Source: Treponema sp.
GTDB taxonomy: Bacteria > Spirochaetota > Spirochaetia > Treponematales > Treponemataceae
Direction of reading: 5' to 3'
Length of the DNA: 64,000 bases
Assembly: GCA_017549025.1 (NCBI GenBank)
Contig: JAFYWB010000002.1
Span: forward strand, 54,056 to 118,055
The position numbers and the translations under genes are program-made. Positions 50,177 to 58,827 of this stretch are shown here, piece after piece (the stretch's first letter is position 1; each line of letters starts with the position of its first letter). Below the pieces are notes generated by a model. It made no database searches and was not told where the DNA came from. It was given only the letters and a program-made list of their open reading frames with translations.

Positions 50177-50674
50177 ATGGACAAGAAGGCAGCTGCAGAT
50201 TTGTTGGCTATCCTGACTTCCCAGAATGAGCTACTGGACACGATGATCCAAATGCAAAAGCTTGTTCGACAGGCAGTTACGGAAAAAAACTGGGTGGATT
50301 TGGACAATAGTCTTTTCAAGCTCAATGAGTTGACGGAAGGCTTCACTCAGCTAGAATCAAAGCGGGAAGAGCTTTGTTGCCAGATTTGCGGTGTCTCAGG
50401 TTCACAACAGGTGCCTGGTATGCATCAGGTCTCCACAATGCTTCCAGAGGATTTGCGTCCCGTGGTAAAGGATGTGCTTCATCAGGTGCGACGAAAATTG
50501 TCTGCTTCCAAGGTAGAGAATGATGCCTTGAACGATTACATACGGATTACAAAGGAATTTTTACAGGAAGTTTTTGATTCAGTAATCCCAAAGAATCGTA
50601 ACACAGTGTATTCTAGTTCTGGCTCTGTCATTAAGCCAGTACCGGAAAATCTGTTGATTAACACCGTATTATAA
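50177..50674 (+). CDS. flgN: Flagellar export chaperone FlgN
   Basis: A 165-aa, mostly helical protein placed directly before flgK; FlgN binds FlgK and FlgL for export. Pattern: ADLLAILTSQNELLDTMIQM, a long coiled helix, and a C-terminal NDALNDYIRITKEFLQEVFD helix typical of FlgN. The identification rests on position, size and helical pattern. ATGs at 50144 and 50162 are in frame, but GGAGG (50164-50168) is 8 nt from the ATG at 50177. flgK starts 15 nt downstream. Confidence 0.8.
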   Translation: MDKKAAADLLAILTSQNELLDTMIQMQKLVRQAVTEKNWVDLDNSLFKLNELTEGFTQLESKREELCCQICGVSGSQQVPGMHQVSTMLPEDLRPVVKDVLHQVRRKLSASKVENDALNDYIRITKEFLQEVFDSVIPKNRNTVYSSSGSVIKPVPENLLINTVL

Positions 50675-50689
50675 TTAAAGGAGTATAGG

Positions 50690-52579
50690 ATGGCTTCTTC
50701 ATTTGCAGGAATTGAATTAGGTAAGCGTAGTCTCATGGCACAGACCACTTCCATCGAGACTGCTGGTCACAACATTGCAAACGCCGACACCGAAGGCTAT
50801 TCTCGCCAGCGGGTGCAGTTGCGTCAGTTTGACCCCTTGTATCGCCCAGATTTGACCCGTGCCGAGCGTCCCGGTCAGATTGGTCAGGGGGTAAGCGTAG
50901 AAAGCATTACCCGTGTTCGTGACGAGCTGCTGGAATCCCGCATTGTATCTCAGTCAAATCAGGAGTCCTACTGGTCTACCCGTGAAAAATACTACGTTAT
51001 GCTGGAGCAGATTTACAATGAGCCCCAGGACGTATCCATCCGCTCCAATATGGACAGCTACTGGCAGTCTTGGCAGGAATTGTCCCTGTATCCTGAATCT
51101 CAGGCAGCTCGCCAAGCCATCGTTTCTCGTGGAGAAACCTTGGTGAATTCCATCCGTCAGCGAGAGAATAGTCTTGCAGGAATTGGAACCCTCTTGAACG
51201 GCGACATTGAAGCCACCGTACAGCAGGTAAACAACTACACCAAGCAGATTGCAGATTTGAACACAGAGATTGTTCGTGTTCGTGCCATGGGAGATAACCC
51301 CAACGACCTGCTAGACCGCCGTGACTTGATGGTGGAAAAGCTTTCCTCCTTGGTAAACATCACCACCGACCAGCGTGACAGCGACGAGTTTATGGTTCAC
51401 TTGGACGGCCAGGTGCTGGTACAGGGCGGGGTAGCTCGTGGCTTTGACACTATTTCTCCCACCGATAATAATACCTATAGCCAAGTGGTATGGGCCGACA
51501 CTGGTAACTTAGCTCAGATTTCTGGCGGTTCACTGGGAGCCTTGATTGAGCTTCGTGACGTGGATGTTCGTAACGAACTGCAGGAGCTGAACACCATGAC
51601 CATGAACTTTGCTGACTTGGTCAATGATATTCATCGCAATGCGGTGGGTGCCAACAATACCACTGGCCTTGACTTCTTTGTTCAGCAGCCCTTTGTTACC
51701 GACGTAGCTGGTAACTTTGACCGTAACGGAGACGGCGTGGAAGACTCATCCTATATTTTCCGCCTCTCTGGTACCCATGAGCTGAATCCTCAAGAACAGG
51801 TTGGGTTTGAAGGAACCATCACTATTGCTGGTAAAACTGGTACCATTGATGTACCATACTATCCCACCGATACCGTAGAATCAGTAATTGCTCGCATCAA
51901 TGACTCCGACGGTGAGGTAAAAGCCTACCTTGACCGCAACAATCATCTGGTGCTGAAGGCCACCACTGCTCAGGATCCTACAAATCCCGACTTTGTGATT
52001 CGTCACGTGGAGGATTCAGGTCACTTCTTGGCTGGTTATTCCGGTATTTTGGCTGGCTCTGGTGCCGCCAATGCCTACGATTATGCTCAGCCTAACGCGG
52101 TAAATGCATTGGCTGGAGCTGGTACTGGTAATGGAGCCCAGTATGCCGTTTCTCCCGTACATAATCCTTCTGCTTACATTGCCGTAAATCCTGCCATTGT
52201 CAGTGATGTGTTGTCTGTGGCTTCCTCCTTCCCCGCTGGTTCTGGCTATGGAGAAAACGGTGATAGCTCTGCCGCCACCGAGATTGCTTCAATCCGCAAT
52301 TCTCAGGTGATGATTGGCCGTTACCGTACCTTGGACGACTACTTTGCTGAGTCCGTAACCAACGTAGGACTCAAGGGTGAGCAGGCTGAAATCAACCTGC
52401 TGAGCCAGCAAACTGTTATGGCAGACCTGCGAACATTGCGGGACTCCATTTCTGGCGTCAACATCGATGAAGAGTTGGCAGACATTATCAAGTTCCAGCA
52501 TGGCTACAACGCCTCTGCTCGTTTCATCACCGTAATTGATGAGCTGCTGGATACCGTTATTAATAGACTCGGGGTATAA
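50690..52579 (+). CDS. flgK: Flagellar hook-associated protein FlgK (HAP1)
   Basis: First hook-filament junction protein, 629 aa. The N-terminal rod-like motif is FAGIELGKRSLMAQTTSIET then AGHNIANADTEGYSRQRV, and the C-terminal coil is VNIDEELADIIKFQHGYNAS. The centre is variable. An AAAGGAG box precedes the ATG. It is followed 17 nt later by flgL. Confidence 0.96.
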   Translation: MASSFAGIELGKRSLMAQTTSIETAGHNIANADTEGYSRQRVQLRQFDPLYRPDLTRAERPGQIGQGVSVESITRVRDELLESRIVSQSNQESYWSTREKYYVMLEQIYNEPQDVSIRSNMDSYWQSWQELSLYPESQAARQAIVSRGETLVNSIRQRENSLAGIGTLLNGDIEATVQQVNNYTKQIADLNTEIVRVRAMGDNPNDLLDRRDLMVEKLSSLVNITTDQRDSDEFMVHLDGQVLVQGGVARGFDTISPTDNNTYSQVVWADTGNLAQISGGSLGALIELRDVDVRNELQELNTMTMNFADLVNDIHRNAVGANNTTGLDFFVQQPFVTDVAGNFDRNGDGVEDSSYIFRLSGTHELNPQEQVGFEGTITIAGKTGTIDVPYYPTDTVESVIARINDSDGEVKAYLDRNNHLVLKATTAQDPTNPDFVIRHVEDSGHFLAGYSGILAGSGAANAYDYAQPNAVNALAGAGTGNGAQYAVSPVHNPSAYIAVNPAIVSDVLSVASSFPAGSGYGENGDSSAATEIASIRNSQVMIGRYRTLDDYFAESVTNVGLKGEQAEINLLSQQTVMADLRTLRDSISGVNIDEELADIIKFQHGYNASARFITVIDELLDTVINRLGV

Positions 52580-52596
52580 CCCAAAGGAAATAGAAT

Positions 52597-53841
52597 ATGA
52601 GAAGAGTTAGTTCTGCAATGATGAATAATGACCTGCAGGGAAGCTTGCGATTGCAGGAGTCCCGACAGGCTCGAATCAATAACCAGCTCAGTAGCCAGCA
52701 GCGGCTTCAGTCTCTGCGGGAAGATCCCTTGGCAGCAGGCCACTTGGTTCGCTACCAGTCATATCTTGGACGTGTTCAGACCTTTGAGAAGAATGCCCAG
52801 GTGCTGACTGATCGTCTGGCCTTAACTGAAGGCTATATGGATCAGTCCTTGGAAATCATGCATCGTATCCGTGAGCTTGCCATTACTGGTGCTAACGGAA
52901 CATATACCCCAGAGGATATGCAGAACATGGCTACCGAGGTGGACGAGTTGCTTAAAGAATTGGTTCAAAATGCCAATGCTACTGGTCCTGACGGAAACTC
53001 CTTGTTTGCCGGAACGAGAACAAACCGCACTGCCTTTGACGTTGAGATGGCCACCGTTCCTGGAGCCTCTGAGCCAAAGATAGCTGCAGTTCGTTACAAC
53101 GGCAACGTAGCAGGAAACAAGATTGAAGTGGACGAAAACGCCTATCTTGAAACTTCTTCTGCAGGAAATAAGGTATTCTGGTCTCAGCCCCAGGAATTGT
53201 ATTCCAACCGTGATGCCTCCGCCTTCCGTGTAAGTGCCGATGGAGTGATTTCTGTAGATGGACACGAAATTGCCTTGAACGCTGGCGACAACGTGTATGC
53301 CATCGTTGCCAAGATCAATGATTCTGGTGCAGCAGTAAAGGCTTCTATTGACCCTGTAACCTTTGGTTTGAATCTCCAGACCACCGATTCTCGCCAGCTG
53401 TGGTTGGAAGATCTGTCTGGAACAACTCTCAACGACCTTGGCCTTATCAAAGATGCAAGCCAGCAGCCTCCCTACAATTTGGGAGACAGCGTTCGTGTTT
53501 CTGGTGGTTCTCTCTTTGACAGCGTTATCGCCCTTCGTGATGCCCTGCTTACTGGAGACCAAGAAGCCATTGGTAGCCGGGTGCTGGGTGGCATTGACGG
53601 TTCTGTAAGCAACTTGGTTGCCCGCATTGCTCAGTCTGGCTCTGAGTATGAGCGTGCAATGCAGAATGTTTCTCGTAACTCTTTGACTGCTTTAAATGTT
53701 ACTTCTATGATTAGCCGAGAAGGTGATTTGGACTTCACCAAGGCGGTAACTGATATGAAGATGATGGAGTATGTTCAACAGGCAACCTTGAGCAATGCTG
53801 CAAAGTTGTATTCTAGTACCCTGTTGAACTACCTCAAATAG
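52597..53841 (+). CDS. flgL: Flagellar hook-associated protein FlgL (HAP3)
   Basis: Second junction protein, 414 aa. The N-terminus (MRRVSSAMMNNDLQGSLRLQ, then LSSQQRLQSLREDPLA) and the C-terminal helix (FTKAVTDMKMMEYVQQATLS) are flagellin-like. It connects FlgK to the FlaB filament. It is followed by fliW after 9 nt. Confidence 0.95.
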   Translation: MRRVSSAMMNNDLQGSLRLQESRQARINNQLSSQQRLQSLREDPLAAGHLVRYQSYLGRVQTFEKNAQVLTDRLALTEGYMDQSLEIMHRIRELAITGANGTYTPEDMQNMATEVDELLKELVQNANATGPDGNSLFAGTRTNRTAFDVEMATVPGASEPKIAAVRYNGNVAGNKIEVDENAYLETSSAGNKVFWSQPQELYSNRDASAFRVSADGVISVDGHEIALNAGDNVYAIVAKINDSGAAVKASIDPVTFGLNLQTTDSRQLWLEDLSGTTLNDLGLIKDASQQPPYNLGDSVRVSGGSLFDSVIALRDALLTGDQEAIGSRVLGGIDGSVSNLVARIAQSGSEYERAMQNVSRNSLTALNVTSMISREGDLDFTKAVTDMKMMEYVQQATLSNAAKLYSSTLLNYLK

Positions 53842-53850
53842 GATGAGTAG

Positions 53851-54297
53851 ATGCAAGTAGAAACAAAGGCCAAGGGTGTAATTACAGTAGACGATAGTCA
53901 GAAGCTTATTTTTCCAGAAGGTTTGTTCGGCTTTGAACAGTTTACGGAATACGTGTTGTTTGAGTCTGAATACGAGCCTTTCTTTTGGCTACAGTCAACG
54001 GAAAAGAAAGCCTTGGCCTTTCTCGTTGTGGATCCCTTCTTGATTTGCAACGACTACGAGCTAGATGTGGACGACAAAGTTCTTTCCTGGATTGATGTTT
54101 CATCTCCAGCAGATGTCTTTGTTCTTTCCATTGTTACTGTTCCAGCGGCTGGTTCCCCAGTCACAATCAACCTGCAAGGACCAATTATTGTTAACAAGAA
54201 GAACAATAATTGTATGCAGGTGGTGATTTCTGACTCACGATGGGGAACTAAGCACGATATTTTGGAAGAAATGAAAAAACGGGGGAATCTATGCTGA
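53851..54297 (+). CDS. fliW: Flagellar assembly factor FliW
   Basis: A 148-aa antagonist of CsrA that also binds flagellin, so that free flagellin releases FliW to block CsrA. The family pattern is present: [20 protein letters not shown] then [19 protein letters not shown], and a C-terminal NNNCMQVVI segment. It overlaps csrA by 7 nt, the arrangement common in spirochaetes and firmicutes. Confidence 0.95.
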   Translation: MQVETKAKGVITVDDSQKLIFPEGLFGFEQFTEYVLFESEYEPFFWLQSTEKKALAFLVVDPFLICNDYELDVDDKVLSWIDVSSPADVFVLSIVTVPAAGSPVTINLQGPIIVNKKNNNCMQVVISDSRWGTKHDILEEMKKRGNLC

Positions 54298-54509
54298 TAC
54301 TCTCCCGTAAGATGAACCAGAAAATCAAGATTGGTGAAGAAATTACTGTTACCATTATTGAGATTCGTGGTGATCAGGTCAAAATTGGAGTAGAAGCTCC
54401 CAAAAACGTGAAGGTATTCCGGCAGGAAATCTTCAACGCTATTCAGATAGAAAACCAAGCGGCAGTATCTCCAGAGAATATTGGAGCCTTGTCCCATCTG
54501 TTTGGCTAA
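54291..54509 (+). CDS. csrA: Carbon storage/translation regulator CsrA
   Basis: A 72-aa RNA-binding dimer that represses flagellin translation by binding GGA sites over ribosome sites. It matches the family throughout: [38 protein letters not shown]. It is the last gene of the flgN-csrA operon and is followed by a strong terminator. Confidence 0.97.
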   Translation: MLILSRKMNQKIKIGEEITVTIIEIRGDQVKIGVEAPKNVKVFRQEIFNAIQIENQAAVSPENIGALSHLFG

Positions 54510-54554
54510 TTTTTATCAATTTTAATTTTTAGTAGAATTTATTCTAAAAATTAA

Positions 54555-54586
54555 GGCTTACCTTCTGGAAAGGTAAGCCCTTTTTT
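54555..54586. terminator. Terminator after csrA
   Basis: GGCTTACCTT (54555-54564) and AAGGTAAGCC (54570-54579) form a perfect 10-bp stem with a 5-nt loop, followed by C and TTTTTT. A-rich sequence upstream may let it also serve the convergent Rsb genes. Confidence 0.93.
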
Positions 54587-54592
54587 ATAAGA

Positions 54593-55144
54593 TTATTCGC
54601 TATCAGCTACAATACCGTGACGTCTTTGCTGGAATTTTTTCAACATGGCAACACAGTTGCGCTTTCCATTGTATACAAAACCACCGTTCCAATATTCCAA
54701 TGCAGCGAACAAGGCATTTCCTCCATCTTGGTCGTCACTGCGGTTGGTTCTAAAAGAAACAAAGTTTGCTAATTCTTCAAAATTCTGGTTATGGAGACAA
54801 TCCAGACGCTTTCTGTTGAATTCGTTCCACTTTTCCAGATCCTTAAAGCCTTCTCCCTCATCTTCTACAATCAAGTGAGCATGGGTTGGACTGAAGGAGT
54901 ACCAAACACGAACCTTTTTGTTGATGTCACAATCATTGCCGTGTTTAACGGCATTCTTGATAACCTCACTAATCTGCTGCTCCAACAGGTTGATTTCCTT
55001 GATTTCAAGGGGTGCAGACTGAACAATCAAAAGTGTAAAGTATCTAATTTGACGGAAATCTGAAGGGAACTCCTTGAAAAACATATTTGTTTTGTCAAAT
55101 AGAGCATCATTTTCGTCAGAGCGCAGTTCCTTAATCTGTTCCAT
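54593..55144 (-). CDS. RsbW-like anti-sigma factor/serine kinase domain protein
   Basis: A 183-aa GHKL-type ATP-binding protein (HATPase_c_2). The N box is QQISEVIKNAVKHGN, the G1 box VEDEGEGF and the last part holds GGNALFAALEYW. Proteins of this type phosphorylate a STAS antagonist and sequester a sigma factor or another partner. It is 13 nt downstream of the STAS gene in one operon. The target is not visible in the window. Confidence 0.85.
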   Translation of the reverse strand: MEQIKELRSDENDALFDKTNMFFKEFPSDFRQIRYFTLLIVQSAPLEIKEINLLEQQISEVIKNAVKHGNDCDINKKVRVWYSFSPTHAHLIVEDEGEGFKDLEKWNEFNRKRLDCLHNQNFEELANFVSFRTNRSDDQDGGNALFAALEYWNGGFVYNGKRNCVAMLKKFQQRRHGIVADSE

Positions 55145-55157
55145 TTGAATCCCTTCC

Positions 55158-55496
55158 TTATTCGCTTAATGCCAAAATGGCTTCTTCTACGCTGTTGGAA
55201 ATGGGGAAATAACCCATCAGCTTGGTCAACTCAATAACCTTCTTTACTGAACCATGAATATTAGAAATAGAAAGCTTCAGGTTCATTTTCTTGATGGTGG
55301 AACAAATAAAAATCAAAGCTCCAATTCCAGATGAGTCGATGTAGTCAACCTGCTCAAGATTTATGATGAAGTTTTTAACATTTTTTTCCAGCATCTTCAT
55401 TACAAGCTCCTTCAGCTTGTAAGAATTGTACAAATCCATTTCGCCGTTTACATCGATGATGTAAATCTCACCATTTTTTCGTATTTTTAGTTCCAT
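55158..55496 (-). CDS. STAS-domain anti-sigma factor antagonist (RsbV-like)
   Basis: A 112-aa single STAS domain with the phosphorylatable Ser in VDYIDSSGIGALIFI (about residue 57) and the usual IVDVNGEMDLYNS-like N-terminal strand pair. It would be phosphorylated by the RsbW-like kinase and dephosphorylated by the PP2C protein, setting the free pool of partner. GGAGGA precedes the ATG. Confidence 0.9.
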   Translation of the reverse strand: MELKIRKNGEIYIIDVNGEMDLYNSYKLKELVMKMLEKNVKNFIINLEQVDYIDSSGIGALIFICSTIKKMNLKLSISNIHGSVKKVIELTKLMGYFPISNSVEEAILALSE

Positions 55497-55510
55497 AGAT
55501 TCCTCCTTGC

Positions 55511-57154
55511 TTATTGAACCTTGATAACCAGCAGTGTTTGGTCGTCATGCTGAGCATCAACTCCGGTAAATTTTAGAATATCTGTTTTGACGTGTTCTGC
55601 AATTTCTTTTCCAGACAAATGCTTGTTATTGACAATTACTTCCAGCAATCGTTCCTTGGAATATTGCAAACCACGGCTATTTGGGGCCTCAATAACACCG
55701 TCTGTGTAGGTGATAATTATATCATCGGTTTGAACAGAAAAATCCTTATCTTGGTATTCTGTCTTTTTTTCTACACCTACAGGGTCGCTCATCTGAGAAA
55801 TCTTTTCTATTTCTCCTGTAGCCGCATGATACAGAAGAATGGGAGTAGCACCAGCTGTGGCAATTTGAATCTTCTTCTGTTCGCCATCGTAGTTGATGAG
55901 AGCCACGCTGGCAAAGTGGTCAATGGTCGTTTCGCTGGCAATTCCCCGGTTTGCCCAAGAAAGAATTGTGGCGGCACTTTGAGTGGTGTTCACCGTAAGC
56001 CTCAGCATTGCCCGTAGCATCACCATAACCATCAAGGAGGTCATTCCCTTTCCGGCAACATCAGCTAAAACGAAGGAAATTCTATCCCTGCGAGCAGGAA
56101 TAATATCGTAGTAGTCACCACAAATACCGTCAGCAATACGTTGGAAGGAACCTAAAGAAAGACCTGGAATAGTAGGCAAAAGCTTTGGTGGCAGGGTTGC
56201 TTGCAGTTTACAGGCAATGTCACCTTCCTTAGTAAGCTCTGCGTGCTCCATAACCTCTTGGTAGGAGTATACAATCTTAATAGCTGCACTGGCATAATCT
56301 GCTAAGATAGCTGCAATGTCGTATTCCCGTTCTGTAAAGGCTGCTTCTCCGTAACGGCGAGCCAATGCTATCACACCGATAACGGTTTCCTTTATTTTAA
56401 GTGGAATAAAGATATAGCTTCCGCATTTCAAGAAGTCTTCTGGACCGTTCTGAATAATACGAATGTCTGAAAGAGGTTCGGTAATTAACTCTCCACGTCC
56501 ACTACAAGCCACCGCTCCAAAAATTGTTTCGGTAAGGGGGAATTGGGAGAAACGGAAATTTGTTTCTACACGAATTACCTTGTGGGGTAGATCTTCTGGA
56601 AGACGATAGGGTGGAGGAAAGTCTCCAGCCAAGGATTTTACTGCAAGAACATCCTCAAAGCCGTCCACCAGAAGGATTGCTCCACCATGAGCTTGAGTTT
56701 CAAAAATAAGACTTGCGTTTATGCTGTCTAGCAATGGTCCTAAATCCGCATTTTTTGCTAGAGCTTCAGATGCAATGAGGGTGAAGTTCTTTCCAGCCTC
56801 CAGCAAGGAGACTGAACCTGCTACAACCTGAGGTGTTTCTGTAGCGGTGGCTTCCACCACTTCTTCTGTTTGCACCACCTTCTTTTCTTTGGGTTCCCGT
56901 GGTCGTGTAACTCGGTTTGTAACTGCTGCAGCCAGCATTAGGATGGTAGCACATGCCAATGCCACCGCAATGGGGAAAATCAGTGGATTGATTACTGTAT
57001 AAACAGCTACAATTCCCACTAGGATTGCGCAGAGGATGTGAAGTGTTATTACTACTGGATGATACCGTTCCCTGTTTGCTGCAAGAATAATGATTGTAAT
57101 AAAAGCAGTCCCAGTTGCTACCAACAAGGGAAGGTATGCGAAACTGTCATTCAT
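55511..57154 (-). CDS. Membrane PP2C (SpoIIE/RsbU-type) serine phosphatase with GAF domain
   Basis: A 547-aa protein with three N-terminal membrane helices (about 6-24, 32-50 and 56-78), a GAF-like sensor (about 115-290) and a C-terminal PP2C/SpoIIE phosphatase domain (about 330-547). Metal-binding Asp residues lie in VLADVAGKGMTSLM, ITYTDGVIEAPNS and QHDDQTLLVIKV. It is the signal-input phosphatase of the partner-switch module, first in a three-gene operon. Confidence 0.92.
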   Translation of the reverse strand: MNDSFAYLPLLVATGTAFITIIILAANRERYHPVVITLHILCAILVGIVAVYTVINPLIFPIAVALACATILMLAAAVTNRVTRPREPKEKKVVQTEEVVEATATETPQVVAGSVSLLEAGKNFTLIASEALAKNADLGPLLDSINASLIFETQAHGGAILLVDGFEDVLAVKSLAGDFPPPYRLPEDLPHKVIRVETNFRFSQFPLTETIFGAVACSGRGELITEPLSDIRIIQNGPEDFLKCGSYIFIPLKIKETVIGVIALARRYGEAAFTEREYDIAAILADYASAAIKIVYSYQEVMEHAELTKEGDIACKLQATLPPKLLPTIPGLSLGSFQRIADGICGDYYDIIPARRDRISFVLADVAGKGMTSLMVMVMLRAMLRLTVNTTQSAATILSWANRGIASETTIDHFASVALINYDGEQKKIQIATAGATPILLYHAATGEIEKISQMSDPVGVEKKTEYQDKDFSVQTDDIIITYTDGVIEAPNSRGLQYSKERLLEVIVNNKHLSGKEIAEHVKTDILKFTGVDAQHDDQTLLVIKVQ

Positions 57155-57209
57155 TATGAACTCCGAGAAATACCATAATTATATAGTTTACCATTGAAAT
57201 CTTGTGTCG

Positions 57210-58118
57210 TCAAGGAGACTTTTTTTTCAAATAAAAATGAATTTTTTTGAAAAGTCCCTTGAAAAATCCAGTTCCATATTCCTTGGTAAAGCTATAGGCT
57301 GCCACGTCTAGGCTGTAGTCATTGCCGAATTTTTGCTTCAGCTCGTCCCAATATTTTATCAGCCAAACGTACATGTCGGCAGGAGTTCTTCCCTCAAATT
57401 TTTTCAATATTTTTTGCTGTTTGATGACATTGATAACTGGCAGATACACGTTTTCGTACCAGGAGGTTATGGCCTCTGTCATGGGGATTTCTTCAGTCTT
57501 ATTCTGATTGATGTAATATTTGTGAATCAGTAGATGGTGAAAAATAACGTCATACTGACCTGTGGCGGTAAAATCTAGATTCCAGTCTTCGGTAATGTCT
57601 CCGAAATTAGTTTCGCCGTAGAACACTCGCTTTTCATACTGGATAACTTGACGAATCATCTGCTTGGGAGTGGAGCCTGGTTTAAGCTTGATTTCGCTTT
57701 GCAGACTTATTACCTCTGCATCTAAATCGGTGATTCCTTGGGATTTAGCTACGGAAACACGGTGGTTCCCATCTCGCACAAAATACAGTCCTCCCAGCTC
57801 GTAGAGGTTAATGGGAGGAAGGATGATGTCCTCCAGATGAGCTCGGTCAATATTTTCCCACCGTTGCTTTAGGTGAAGATTCTTGGGAAAAAAATGGTTG
57901 TCAAAATCGTGGTATCGTCCTTCGCTCCCCACAATAAGCTCCACGGGAACAGTCCGCATTCCCTGATACACCTCTCCTGTAGGCTTAAGCATTTTTTTTA
58001 CGTCTTCCAGCGAAAGGAGCTGGGTTTCCTCGGGATTGAGGAAGTGCTGGAGCTCGTTAAATAGGGCTTTGTTTCTGGCTTTGGCAAAATCTTCCTGGGA
58101 TTGTGATCGATAAGACAT
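57210..58118 (-). CDS. ParB-like/DUF4032-type protein of unknown function
   Basis: A 302-aa soluble protein from the ATG at 58118, which follows the upstream stop by 1 nt; the longer frame would overlap the metallophosphoesterase gene. The only recognisable feature is a ParB/DUF4032-like motif, GGLYFVRDGNHRVSVAKSQG (about residues 110-129), which in relatives binds nucleotide or DNA. The C-terminal half is helical and aromatic-rich. It is coupled to the two genes upstream, but the function is unknown. Confidence 0.7.
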   Translation of the reverse strand: MSYRSQSQEDFAKARNKALFNELQHFLNPEETQLLSLEDVKKMLKPTGEVYQGMRTVPVELIVGSEGRYHDFDNHFFPKNLHLKQRWENIDRAHLEDIILPPINLYELGGLYFVRDGNHRVSVAKSQGITDLDAEVISLQSEIKLKPGSTPKQMIRQVIQYEKRVFYGETNFGDITEDWNLDFTATGQYDVIFHHLLIHKYYINQNKTEEIPMTEAITSWYENVYLPVINVIKQQKILKKFEGRTPADMYVWLIKYWDELKQKFGNDYSLDVAAYSFTKEYGTGFFKGLFKKIHFYLKKKSP

Positions 58119-58119
58119 G

Positions 58120-58815
58120 TTACGTGGTACTCCAAGGAATATCAAGGATATAGTGACTGAAAACATTGATGATTTCAGTTTGATGGTACTGAGTGATTCG
58201 TGATTCCTGCAGGTCATACAGGTGAATGTGTCCATGGACCATGTATTTGGGCTTGAATCGCTCCAAGAACCAGCGGTAGCAGGTAAAGCCTCTGTGACAG
58301 GGATCCTCTCGGTCCTGCAGATGGCGGGGCGGAGAATGGGTTAAGAAAATGTCCAGATAGCGCCCATACCGTAGCTTATTGTACAACAGCTTAGGCAAGA
58401 GCTTTAAAAGCTTGAACTTCATGGCACCATCGGTGTATTGGGATAAGCCCTTGTTGTATTTAATGGAGCCAGAGGCACCCACCACCAGCAAGGGACGCCC
58501 AGCAACGGAAGTAGGGATTCTCAAAGCCTTAAATCCTGCATAGCTTGCCCCGCCGGAAACGGAATCTAAACCTAGCAAGTCGTTGGCATTGGTGTTTGTG
58601 GCACCAAAGGATTTGTGGAACAGATGGAATTCGTTGAGGTTATGATTGCCAAACACAAAGAAGGTAGGCAGATTTAAAGATGAAACAATGAAATCAATGT
58701 ATTCCATGGGTAAATCCCCTGCACAGAATACCAGCTCTACGTCGGAAAACCGTTCCTTTACTGAATTACTGTAGACTAAAGGATCAATTTGATCCGACAC
58801 GCAGAGTATTTTCAT
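58120..58815 (-). CDS. Calcineurin-like metallophosphoesterase
   Basis: A 231-aa metallophosphoesterase. Motifs in order: VSDQID (the usual DxH reads DQI here), FCAGDLP, FVFGNHNLNE, LTHSPPRH and MVHGHIHLYD. The changed first motif could alter the metal site, although the other ligands are present. The substrate is unknown; possible targets include nucleic acids or nucleotides. It begins 12 nt after the TPR/Mrr-like gene. Confidence 0.85.
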   Translation of the reverse strand: MKILCVSDQIDPLVYSNSVKERFSDVELVFCAGDLPMEYIDFIVSSLNLPTFFVFGNHNLNEFHLFHKSFGATNTNANDLLGLDSVSGGASYAGFKALRIPTSVAGRPLLVVGASGSIKYNKGLSQYTDGAMKFKLLKLLPKLLYNKLRYGRYLDIFLTHSPPRHLQDREDPCHRGFTCYRWFLERFKPKYMVHGHIHLYDLQESRITQYHQTEIINVFSHYILDIPWSTT

Positions 58816-58827
58816 AGCTTCTCGGCT

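Noticed and set aside
58120..58235. N-terminal extension of the DUF4032-like protein with a hydrophobic segment
   Set aside because: It lies entirely in the 3' part of the metallophosphoesterase gene; the ATG at 58118 directly after that stop is the better start.
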